Shown: positions 57,538 through 64,000 of the stretch, piece after piece
Layout of the letters: each line of letters starts with the position of its first letter
Numbering within the stretch: the stretch's first letter is position 1
Notes under the pieces: model-generated
Told to the model about the DNA's origin: nothing
Database searches by the model: none
Seen by the model: the letters and a program-made list of their open reading frames with translations, nothing else
DNA from: Heyndrickxia oleronia
GTDB taxonomy: Bacteria; Bacillota; Bacilli; Bacillales; Bacillaceae_C
Direction: 5' to 3'
Length of the DNA: 64,000 nucleotides
Assembly: GCF_017809215.1 (NCBI RefSeq)
Contig: NZ_CP065424.1
Span: forward strand, 3,070,001 to 3,134,000
Translations under genes and position numbers: made by a program

Positions 57538-58262
57538 TATTCCTTCCCCCTTACAATAGTACCAATATTTTCACCCATTATAACACGTTTGATATTCCCC
57601 TTCTCCATAATTGAAAAAACAATTAATGGAATATCATTATCCATACATAATGATGAAGCAGTAGAATCCATTACGGCTAAGCCATTTTTAATTACATCTA
57701 GATAAGTTAATTCATCGTATTTAATTGCATTTTTATCTAATTTTGGATCAGCAGAATATACACCATCTACATTGTTTTTAGCCATTAATATGACTTCTGC
57801 CTCAATTTCTGCCGCCCTAAGTGCTGCTGTTGTATCTGTAGAGAAATACGGGTTCCCTGTACCTGCTGCAAATATGACAACACGTTTCTTTTCAAGATGT
57901 CTAATGGCGCGTCTACGAATATATGGCTCGGCCACCTGACGCATATCTATAGATGTTTGAACACGAGTTTCGATTCCATTTTGTTCTAAACTGTCTTGAA
58001 GTGCTAAAGAATTCATAACCGTAGCCAACATGCCCATATAATCAGCTGTAGCGCGATCCATTCCCATCTCGCTGCCGATTTTGCCACGCCAAATATTCCC
58101 GCCACCTACAACAACAGCAACTTCAACACCAAGTTCTGCTAATTCTTTTACTTGTTCTGCCACTGATTTAATAACTGAGGGATTGATACCAAACCCTTGT
58201 TCACCAGCTAATGCTTCACCACTTAATTTTAAAACTACACGTTTATATTTTGGGGTGCTCAT
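57537..58262 (-). CDS. pyrH: UMP kinase
   Basis: 241-aa amino-acid-kinase-fold enzyme phosphorylating UMP. Motifs: [46 protein letters not shown], and [20 protein letters not shown]. The ATG at 58262 lies about 115 bp downstream of a good promoter. It precedes frr with a 1-bp overlap. Confidence 0.98.
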   Translation of the reverse strand: MSTPKYKRVVLKLSGEALAGEQGFGINPSVIKSVAEQVKELAELGVEVAVVVGGGNIWRGKIGSEMGMDRATADYMGMLATVMNSLALQDSLEQNGIETRVQTSIDMRQVAEPYIRRRAIRHLEKKRVVIFAAGTGNPYFSTDTTAALRAAEIEAEVILMAKNNVDGVYSADPKLDKNAIKYDELTYLDVIKNGLAVMDSTASSLCMDNDIPLIVFSIMEKGNIKRVIMGENIGTIVRGKE

Positions 58263-58377
58263 TTATGGACCTCCAATTGGTTTAGAGTATGTAAATTTTC
58301 ATCGATGATATCTTTTATGTTATTAATGCAATGATTTCCATGCAATAATAATAAAAGCTTGGTACTCTTTTCTTGAT

Positions 58378-58405
58378 TTTATACTTGATTAGTCAAAATT
58401 ATCAA
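58378..58405 (-). promoter_or_regulatory. SigA promoter of pyrH-frr
   Basis: Minus strand TTGATA (58405-58400), 16-bp spacer, TATAAA (58383-58378). Both hexamers match 5/6. Confidence 0.55.
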
Positions 58406-58443
58406 TTGTAATTTATGTACAATGTCAATTAGAAAAGAACCTT

Positions 58444-58474
58444 CTCTAAAAATAGGGAACACAGAGTGTTCCCC
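58444..58474 (-). terminator. terminator of tsf
   Basis: Minus strand GGGAACAC/GTGTTCCC 8-bp stem with a 3-nt loop, followed by TATTTTTAG, directly after the tsf stop. Confidence 0.88.
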
Positions 58475-58485
58475 ATCATTAAAGC

Positions 58486-59367
58486 TTATTTCTTTACTTG
58501 ACTCATTACTTCTTCAGCGAAATTATCTTGACGCTTTTCAATACCTTCTCCAACTTCGTAACGAGTTAAATCAGTAATTGTAGCACCGTGTGATTTAACA
58601 AATTGACCAACTTTTTGATCTGGGTTTTTTACGAATGCTTGGTCAATAATACAAATTTCTTCGAAGTATTTGCTTAAGCGGCCTTCAACCATTTTAGCAA
58701 CGATATTTTCAGGTTTTCCTTCATTTAATGCTTGTTGAGTAAGAACTTCACGTTCATGGTCAACTTCTTCTTGAGATACTTGATCACGAGAAATATATTT
58801 AGGATTCAATGCAGCTGCATGCATAGCAACATCCTTCGCAACAGCTTGATCAGTTGTTCCTTCTAATACTGCTAATACACCAATACGGCCACCCATGTGT
58901 AGGTACTCACCAAATGCTGCATTATCAGATTTTGTTTTTACTTCGAAACGACGTAGCGTGATTTTTTCACCAATTTTTGCAATAGCAGCATTGATTGTTT
59001 CAAGTACAGTACTACCATTTTCCATTTTTTGTTCTAATGCTTCTTCAACAGTAGCTGGGCTATTTTTCAATAAATGAGAAGCTAGTTCTTTAACAAGATT
59101 CATAAATCCTTCATTTTTTGCAACGAAATCAGTTTCAGAGTTTACTTCTAAGATAACTGCTTTATTTCCTTCACTTAAAATGAAAGTTGTACCTTCTGCA
59201 GCGATACGATCTGCTTTCTTTGCAGCTTTAGCAATCCCTTTTTCACGAAGATAGTCGATTGCTTTATCCATATCACCATTTGTTTCTGTTAATGCTTTTT
59301 TACAGTCCATCATACCGGCGCCTGTTTTTTCGCGTAATTCTTTTACCATTTGTGCAGTAACTGCCAT
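58486..59367 (-). CDS. tsf: elongation factor Ts
   Basis: 293-aa nucleotide exchange factor for EF-Tu. It has the N-terminal UBA-like domain ([19 protein letters not shown]), the [10 protein letters not shown] core motif and [12 protein letters not shown]. The ATG at 59367 follows an AGGAGG-type site. A strong terminator hairpin lies between rpsB and tsf, so tsf relies on readthrough or an unseen promoter. Confidence 0.98.
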   Translation of the reverse strand: MAVTAQMVKELREKTGAGMMDCKKALTETNGDMDKAIDYLREKGIAKAAKKADRIAAEGTTFILSEGNKAVILEVNSETDFVAKNEGFMNLVKELASHLLKNSPATVEEALEQKMENGSTVLETINAAIAKIGEKITLRRFEVKTKSDNAAFGEYLHMGGRIGVLAVLEGTTDQAVAKDVAMHAAALNPKYISRDQVSQEEVDHEREVLTQQALNEGKPENIVAKMVEGRLSKYFEEICIIDQAFVKNPDQKVGQFVKSHGATITDLTRYEVGEGIEKRQDNFAEEVMSQVKK

Positions 59368-59424
59368 GGGAAGTCCTCCTTTATTGTATGTAAATATATA
59401 TTAGTTATATGTTCACTCACTCTT

Positions 59425-59467
59425 TAAAAAAAGGTGATAAGGTTGAAACCTTCTTATCACCTTTTTT
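59425..59467 (-). terminator. terminator/attenuator between rpsB and tsf
   Basis: Minus strand GGTGATAAG/CTTATCACC stem, extended by flanking A/T runs, followed by TTTTTTTAAAG. It may set the rpsB:tsf transcript ratio. Confidence 0.85.
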
Positions 59468-59496
59468 CATACATTTTTCCACAAAAGTAGATAATT

Positions 59497-60231
59497 TTAT
59501 TCAGCAACTTCAGCTGGTGCTTGTTCAGGTGCAGATGTTTCTTCAGCTTCACCTTGTTTCACTTCTACAATTGCATCTGCAATTTTACCAGTTAATAATT
59601 TAACCGCACGAATTGCATCATCATTAGCTGGAATTACATAGTCGATTTCATCTGGATCACAGTTTGTATCAACAATACCTACGATAGGAATGTTTAATTT
59701 ACGAGCTTCTGCAACTGCAATACGCTCTTTACGAGGATCAATGATGAATAATGCATCTGGTAATTTCTTCATATCTTTAATTCCGCCTAAGAATTTAACT
59801 AGACGTTCATGTTCTTTTTTAAGTTGAACAACTTCTTTTTTAGGAAGAACTTCGAATGTTCCATCTTCTTCCATCTTTTCGATTGCTTTTAAACGTTCAA
59901 TACGTTTTTGGATTGTTTCAAAGTTTGTTAATGTACCACCTAACCAACGGTGATTAACATAGTACATACCAACGCGTTCTGCTTCTTCTTTTACAGATTC
60001 TTGAGCTTGTTTCTTTGTACCAACGAAAAGAATATTACCACCGTCAGCAGCAAGCTCTCTAACAAAGTTGTATGCTTCTTCAACCTTTTTCACTGTTTTT
60101 TGAAGATCGATGATATAAATGCCGTTACGCTCAGTGAAAATATATTTTTTCATTTTTGGGTTCCAACGGCGAGTTTGGTGTCCGAAATGTACACCAGCTT
60201 CTAGTAATTGTTTCATAGAAATTACTGACAT
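59497..60231 (-). CDS. rpsB: 30S ribosomal protein S2
   Basis: 244-aa ribosomal protein. It begins [26 protein letters not shown] and contains [15 protein letters not shown] and [14 protein letters not shown]. The ATG at 60231 has AGGAGG 8 bp upstream; a start at 60270 is unlikely. The C-terminus is an acidic/Ala-rich tail ([17 protein letters not shown]). The leader of about 130 nt contains a CTTCA/TGAAG hairpin. Confidence 0.98.
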   Translation of the reverse strand: MSVISMKQLLEAGVHFGHQTRRWNPKMKKYIFTERNGIYIIDLQKTVKKVEEAYNFVRELAADGGNILFVGTKKQAQESVKEEAERVGMYYVNHRWLGGTLTNFETIQKRIERLKAIEKMEEDGTFEVLPKKEVVQLKKEHERLVKFLGGIKDMKKLPDALFIIDPRKERIAVAEARKLNIPIVGIVDTNCDPDEIDYVIPANDDAIRAVKLLTGKIADAIVEVKQGEAEETSAPEQAPAEVAE

Positions 60232-60370
60232 TTTATTTCCTCCTAATGGTTTTGTTTTCCTCCGCTCCATTCATTTTTAAATAAAGACTATTTTTTTCAA
60301 TAGCACCCTTCATTTAAATCCTGAAGCGTGTGTATTAACACCAAAAATTAATATAGCATAAAACTGTCTA

Positions 60371-60925
60371 TCAATCAAGATTATCTGTAGCTTTTTTATA
60401 GAATTTCAACATTAATTCAATTTCCGTTATTCCTTTGTTTAATTTTTTTGCGATTTCTTCATTAGTTAAACCCTCTTTTTTAAGAGAGACAACTCGTTCC
60501 TGAACTGTTTTCGGTTCAGCTTCCTTTGCTTCAAGGTTTGTTACTATACTACTAGGTTCCACTCTATTTTGATAGGACTTAACTGCAGTCAAATGCTTAT
60601 ATGAATGTGGAGTGATGCCCTTATTATCAATTTTTTGTTTTTCCTCAGAAGTTTCGATATTGAAAGTCTCATTAACTTCACTGACTTCCGTTTTTTCTTT
60701 TTGACTTTGATTTTCCTGAAGATGTTTTATGTTATCGATAAACTGATTATTTTCCTCTTTTAATTCTTCGATGTAAGCTGAAAATAAATCTTCCATTTCC
60801 TTCATAGCGTGTTTTTGTGTGTGGTCCAAAGCAGTTATGCGATTTTGGCGTAAGTAAAGAATAATAACCGCAAAAATTGTAATTATGTTTAAAATAATAG
60901 AAAAAAATAACATCATGTTTGTCAT
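60371..60925 (-). CDS. swrB: swarming motility protein SwrB
   Basis: 184-aa bitopic protein (YlxL). An N-terminal membrane segment (LFFSIILNIITIFAVIILYL) is followed by a coiled-coil and variable linker, and a C-terminal HTH-like segment (VSLKKEGLTNEEIAKKLNKGITEIELML). In B. subtilis SwrB promotes flagellar basal body maturation and SigD activation. The ATG at 60925 is used. It ends the che/fla operon side and precedes rpsB. Confidence 0.88.
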   Translation of the reverse strand: MTNMMLFFSIILNIITIFAVIILYLRQNRITALDHTQKHAMKEMEDLFSAYIEELKEENNQFIDNIKHLQENQSQKEKTEVSEVNETFNIETSEEKQKIDNKGITPHSYKHLTAVKSYQNRVEPSSIVTNLEAKEAEPKTVQERVVSLKKEGLTNEEIAKKLNKGITEIELMLKFYKKATDNLD

Positions 60926-60934
60926 GATAAATCC

Positions 60935-61237
60935 CTACCCGCTAAAATCAATATTATTTCCTTTGTATGGATGTTGCTGTTCTTGATCCTTTTGTTTGTT
61001 TTGTTTCTTTCTTTCATGATCAAGTTCATCATGATCGTTTTGTTTCCTTTTTAGGTGCACACGATCTTTTTGTTCATTCTTCATCACTTGTTTGCGCTTT
61101 TGTTGTAGTTCTTTTTCCATTTGGTTTAGAGCATGGTCGTTCAGCAACTGTCCCTCTTGATGTAGTTGCTGAACCTGTTTTCCGACATCAATACTTTTAG
61201 GTAAGGCAATTTGCATTTCAATTGATTTTAATTCCAT
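60935..61237 (-). CDS. unrecognised 100-aa polar protein between sigD and swrB
   Basis: Highly charged, Lys/Gln/Asp-rich protein with no signal or membrane segment. The N-terminus (SIEMQIALPKSIDVGKQVQQ) looks folded or conserved; residues about 45-90 are a low-complexity basic coiled-coil-like tail. The ATG at 61237 follows AAGGAGG at 11 bp. It lies 24 bp after sigD and 9 bp before swrB, so it belongs to the operon. I do not recall a B. subtilis counterpart at this position. A flagellar or sigma-D-linked role is context only. Confidence 0.7.
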   Translation of the reverse strand: MELKSIEMQIALPKSIDVGKQVQQLHQEGQLLNDHALNQMEKELQQKRKQVMKNEQKDRVHLKRKQNDHDELDHERKKQNKQKDQEQQHPYKGNNIDFSG

Positions 61238-61261
61238 GCAAGAGAAGCCTCCTTGAGAATA

Positions 61262-62026
61262 TTATAGTTGTTTCTCTAAAATATTTTTTAGCTTAAACAA
61301 TGCTTTGGAATGTATTTGTGATATTCTCGATGTGGATAAACCCATTATTTCACCGATTTCAGTCAGTGTTAATTCTTCATGATAAAAAAGGCTTAATACA
61401 AGCTGTTCTTTTTCAGATAATTGAGTAATAACCTTTGATAACTCTTTAATTTGCTCACCTTTTACTAATAATTCTTCTGGATTAGGTGCTTTTTCATCCT
61501 TTAGAATAAACCCTTGCATTTCACTGTCATCCATTTCGTTTACATGCTCATCCATTGATAAGACATTAGCAAAAAAATGCTCATTTACCGTTTGACAAAC
61601 TTCTTCTTCCGTCAATCCCATATGATTAGCTATTTCCTCAGCAGTAACTGGTCTCATATATTCTTGTTCAAGCAATTCGGTAGCCATTTCTATCTTTTTT
61701 GCCCGTTCCCTCGTCCCTCTTGGTAACCAGTCTTCTTTTCTAAGTCCATCAAGAATAGCACCACGAATTCGAAAGGATGCATAAGTATCAAATTTAAGAT
61801 CACGTGTAGCATCAAACTTGTTTAATGCGTCTAGCAATCCTAACATCCCGAGACTTTTCAAATCATCCTTTGAAACGCTTCGAGGAAGGCCAACCGCAAT
61901 CCTATGTACATGATATTGAACAAGTGGCAGATATTTTTTCACTAAAACATCACCTGCATGTGTATCACGCGAATGTAACCAAAGATCCCAGTATTTTTTT
62001 TCTTCAGTAGCTTCTTTGTATAACAT
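61262..62026 (-). CDS. sigD: RNA polymerase sigma factor SigD (sigma-28)
   Basis: 254-aa sigma factor for flagellin, chemotaxis and autolysin genes. Region 2 (LVQYHVHRIAVGLP, LGLLDALNKFDATRDLKFDTYASFRIRGAILDGLR), region 3 (RPVTAEEIANHMGL) and region 4 (LTEIGEIMGLSTSRISQIHSKAL) are complete. I start at the ATG at 62026 because GGAGGGAG precedes it; the open frame extends 22 codons further without support. Confidence 0.97.
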   Translation of the reverse strand: MLYKEATEEKKYWDLWLHSRDTHAGDVLVKKYLPLVQYHVHRIAVGLPRSVSKDDLKSLGMLGLLDALNKFDATRDLKFDTYASFRIRGAILDGLRKEDWLPRGTRERAKKIEMATELLEQEYMRPVTAEEIANHMGLTEEEVCQTVNEHFFANVLSMDEHVNEMDDSEMQGFILKDEKAPNPEELLVKGEQIKELSKVITQLSEKEQLVLSLFYHEELTLTEIGEIMGLSTSRISQIHSKALFKLKNILEKQL

Positions 62027-62130
62027 TGTTCTCCCTCCTCGAGTTTCTTTTATTTCATAATGGAGCCGATTCTTATCTTTAGCAATTATCAAGAAGACAA
62101 TAGAAATCTACTTATAAATGATCAAAAAAA

Positions 62131-62291
62131 AGGCTGTTTTCGTATGGTTTTTGCTTTTTACACCTAATAAAGAATATTGGTTCTCTTTAAGTTTGTAGTT
62201 CTTTTCTCAAAGGAATGAAGGACTCGTCGATCTTCAACCTATTTTTATTAGTTAAAACATTATCTAATAGCAACTATGTTTGAGAAAAGAA
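62131..62291 (+). repeat. MITE-like intergenic repeat, copy 6
   Basis: 161 bp from AGGCTGTTTTCGTATGGTTT to TGTTTGAGAAAAGA, with a short deletion after the left end. Ends form imperfect inverted repeats. It lies between cheD and sigD, inside the long motility operon. Confidence 0.72.
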
Positions 62292-62319
62292 CAAAAAAAA
62301 CAATTTGGAATAATTCCAA
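62292..62319 (-). terminator. terminator-like hairpin after cheD
   Basis: Minus strand TTGGAA/TTCCAA stem with a 3-nt loop, followed by ATTGTTTTTTTTG. It lies about 40 bp after the cheD stop and could reduce sigD expression from the operon. Confidence 0.6.
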
Positions 62320-62361
62320 TAGCCTTTTGCAAATATCATCCTTTTTTCATACGTTTATATA

Positions 62362-62853
62362 TTAAATATCTTTTGTACCTTTATTAACTGTTCTAATTTG
62401 CAATAAACAGGTAGATGGATCGAATTCAATCGTCCGCCCACTATTACCACCAGTATCCTCAGCAACAATACGAATATTTTCCTTTAATAACGCCAGTTTT
62501 ACTGCTTCAACGTTTCTTGGACCAATTCTCATCATCTCATTCTGAGAAGAAAAGGAGAACATTTCTGCACCACCAGCTATTTTCGCTTTTAATTTATGCG
62601 CTCTAGAACCTTCCATTACTAGTTTTGATAAAAGCTCTTTTATTGCTGTATCAGCAAATTTTGCTTTATTTATAGTTGTAGGATCCTTTGCAATGCTTGA
62701 ATCTGGTAACATCACATGAGCTAATCCAGCTAAACGTTGGGATTCATCATATAGGATGACACCGACACATGACCCTAAACCTGTTGTACGAATCGTGTAT
62801 GGGGATCGAACAATATTTAAATCAGCAATCCCAACTTTAATGACGGTCTCCAT
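62362..62853 (-). CDS. cheD: chemoreceptor glutamine deamidase CheD
   Basis: 163-aa deamidase that modifies chemoreceptors and binds CheC. The catalytic Cys is in GLGSCVGVILYD, the His in GLAHVMLPDS and the Thr/Ser region in KIAGGAEMFS. The ATG at 62853 lies 2 bp after the cheC stop with GGAGTGG upstream. Confidence 0.96.
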   Translation of the reverse strand: METVIKVGIADLNIVRSPYTIRTTGLGSCVGVILYDESQRLAGLAHVMLPDSSIAKDPTTINKAKFADTAIKELLSKLVMEGSRAHKLKAKIAGGAEMFSFSSQNEMMRIGPRNVEAVKLALLKENIRIVAEDTGGNSGRTIEFDPSTCLLQIRTVNKGTKDI

Positions 62854-62855
62854 TG

Positions 62856-63482
62856 TTATTCCACTCCCAGCGCTTTAAAAATAATTTGGAAAGAATCTGG
62901 ATTTGGGAGTAGAAAAAAGTGCCCATTTACACTTGACAATGTATCTGCTTCATATAGGGCCGTATCTATGACAATGGCATAATCACTTACTTGTGATACC
63001 TCTAATAATCCATAACTAATAATTGCTCCAAACATGTCAACACTAAGAGCAGGTACAGAAGGATATAAGTCTAAATTTGTAAAGTCTGATAATGCAGTTA
63101 AATAAGATCCTGCCATAATATTTCCAAGCTCGTGAGCAGCTGAAATTCCTAAATCATTTTGGAAATCTGCAAGAAATGAAAAAGATTGATCACCGGTCAT
63201 TTTTCTAATAAACCGTTCACCTTGCTCAATAGGGAGGATAAAAAACATATTTCCATTTGCATCCCCTTCAATCTTTAAAAAGACACTAACAACTACATTT
63301 TCCGATCCACCAGCAAGCTCCGTTATTTCATGAAAAGGTACAATTCGCACATTTGGAACATTCATTTCAATTTTCTTATTAAGAAGGGTAGAAAGAGCAG
63401 TTGCGGCATTCCCTGCTCCAATATTCCCTATCTCTTTCAAAATATCCAAATGAATCGTTGTAAACCCATTATCTATAGACAT
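62856..63482 (-). CDS. cheC: CheY-P phosphatase CheC
   Basis: 208-aa CYX-family phosphatase for chemotactic adaptation. Both active-site helices are present: DILKEIGNIGAGNAATALS and AAHELGNIMAGSYLTALS, each with the Glu/Asn pair. I take the ATG at 63482 (after GGAGA) rather than the TTG before it. It lies 11 bp after cheW. Confidence 0.96.
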   Translation of the reverse strand: MSIDNGFTTIHLDILKEIGNIGAGNAATALSTLLNKKIEMNVPNVRIVPFHEITELAGGSENVVVSVFLKIEGDANGNMFFILPIEQGERFIRKMTGDQSFSFLADFQNDLGISAAHELGNIMAGSYLTALSDFTNLDLYPSVPALSVDMFGAIISYGLLEVSQVSDYAIVIDTALYEADTLSSVNGHFFLLPNPDSFQIIFKALGVE

Positions 63483-63493
63483 CAATATTTCTC

Positions 63494-63940
63494 CTATTTA
63501 AGTGGACTAAGCACTTGTTCTAAATTTATTAACAATAATAAGCGTTTGTCCACTTTGGCAACACCAGAAATAAATTCTGCTTTTGCCATGTCAACTATAT
63601 CTGGTTGTGGTTCAATAATATCTTTTGGTATATCAATCACATCATTGGCCGCATCTACTAATAATCCAACTTCCATTGTTTCCATTTGAACAATAATGAT
63701 CCTTGTGTCATCATTAGGTAATATTTTTCCAATTCCAAATCTCTTTTGTAAATCAATAATTGGCAATACGATCCCACGTAAATTTATAACACCTTTTACA
63801 AAGCTTTCAGTACGAGGAACCCTTGTAATATGTAATACTTTTTCAATCGCACGTACTTGCTGAACAGGAATAGCATATTCTTTATCTAATAAGCGAAATA
63901 CGATTAACTTCACATTTTCAGTTGCAATGACATCTGTCAT
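63494..63940 (-). CDS. cheW: chemotaxis coupling protein CheW
   Basis: 148-aa scaffold linking receptors to CheA. It shows LIVFRLLDKEYAIPVQQVR, VINLRGIVLPIIDLQKRFG and VDAANDVIDIP. The ATG at 63940 has GGAG 8 bp upstream; the GTG at 63949 is inside that region. Confidence 0.96.
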   Translation of the reverse strand: MTDVIATENVKLIVFRLLDKEYAIPVQQVRAIEKVLHITRVPRTESFVKGVINLRGIVLPIIDLQKRFGIGKILPNDDTRIIIVQMETMEVGLLVDAANDVIDIPKDIIEPQPDIVDMAKAEFISGVAKVDKRLLLLINLEQVLSPLK

Positions 63941-63983
63941 TTTTCCCACTCCAATCTTTCCTCCAAGGTAGATAAAATTCCTT

Positions 63984-64000
63984 TTATTTTATCAATGCAT
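63984..64000 (-). CDS. cheA: 3' end of cheA (chemotaxis histidine kinase)
   Basis: The last codons at the window edge, read on the minus strand, are GCA TTG ATA AAA TAA, preceded by AT. This gives (N)ALIK-stop, the usual C-terminus of CheA (CNALI). With cheW starting 43 bp further on, the che operon context makes cheA the likely identity. Only five codons are visible. Confidence 0.6.

Noticed and set aside
63937..63999. 20-codon open frame ending in ATGA overlap with cheW, as a cheA C-terminus
   Set aside because: The neighbouring frame ends (N)ALIK-stop at 63984, which is the expected CheA C-terminus; the longer frame does not resemble CheA.

Overview
The window is a low-G+C Gram-positive chromosome segment from a motile, endospore-forming member of the Bacillaceae. 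Every cellular gene is on the minus strand and the order closely follows the B. subtilis chromosome between cheA and miaB (comparison from memory). Spore genes (spoVS, dpaAB, spoIIIE, tepA, ylzJ, mlpA/ymxH), the RNase J2/RNase Y pair and the cheC/cheD/sigD/swrB set support this. It is not B. subtilis itself: proS is missing between rseP and polC, tdh-kbl between spoVS and miaB, and pbpX between recA and rny. The nup nucleoside transporter sits between ymfF and a GntR regulator, and an extra two-gene cassette sits between dapA and rnjB.

Read in the direction of transcription (high to low coordinates). 64.0-60.4 kb: end of the che operon (cheA 3' end, cheW, cheC, cheD), sigD, an unrecognised 100-aa gene and swrB. 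60.3-52.5 kb: rpsB, tsf, pyrH, frr, then uppS, cdsA, dxr, rseP (translation, ribosome recycling, isoprenoid and phospholipid precursors, intramembrane protease). 52.3-47.9 kb: polC. 47.7-40.0 kb: rimP-nusA-rnpM-rplGA-infB-ylxP-rbfA, truB, ribC, rpsO. 39.5-34.6 kb: pnp, ylxY, mlpA, ymxH. 34.5-29.5 kb: dpaA-dpaB-asd-dapG-dapA, making dipicolinate and aspartate-family precursors, with a near-perfect SigK promoter. 29.4-27.2 kb: the extra cassette, a PlsY-like acyltransferase plus a GNAT/class-V aminotransferase fusion. 27.1-20.5 kb: rnjB, an IS3-family element, tepA, ylzJ, spoIIIE. 20.5-14.2 kb: an array of 52-bp tandem repeats, the GntR regulator and nupNOPQ. 14.0-6.2 kb: ymfF, ymfH, ymfI, ymfJ, ymfK, ymfM, pgsA, cinA. 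6.2-1 kb: recA (LexA-type box), rny, ymdB, spoVS (SigH promoter), miaB (cut by the window edge).

The only mobile element recognised is an IS3-family insertion sequence (24151-25425), the only feature on the plus strand. It appears to have landed inside the rnjB terminator. A family of about 160-185 bp intergenic repeats with imperfect terminal inverted repeats (six copies or fragments) looks like a MITE. The best candidate for an undescribed system is the PlsY-like/GNAT-aminotransferase cassette at 27213-29373, which suggests an uncharacterised acylated or amino-lipid product. The 52-bp hairpin repeat array at 20217-20470 is the most unusual non-coding structure.
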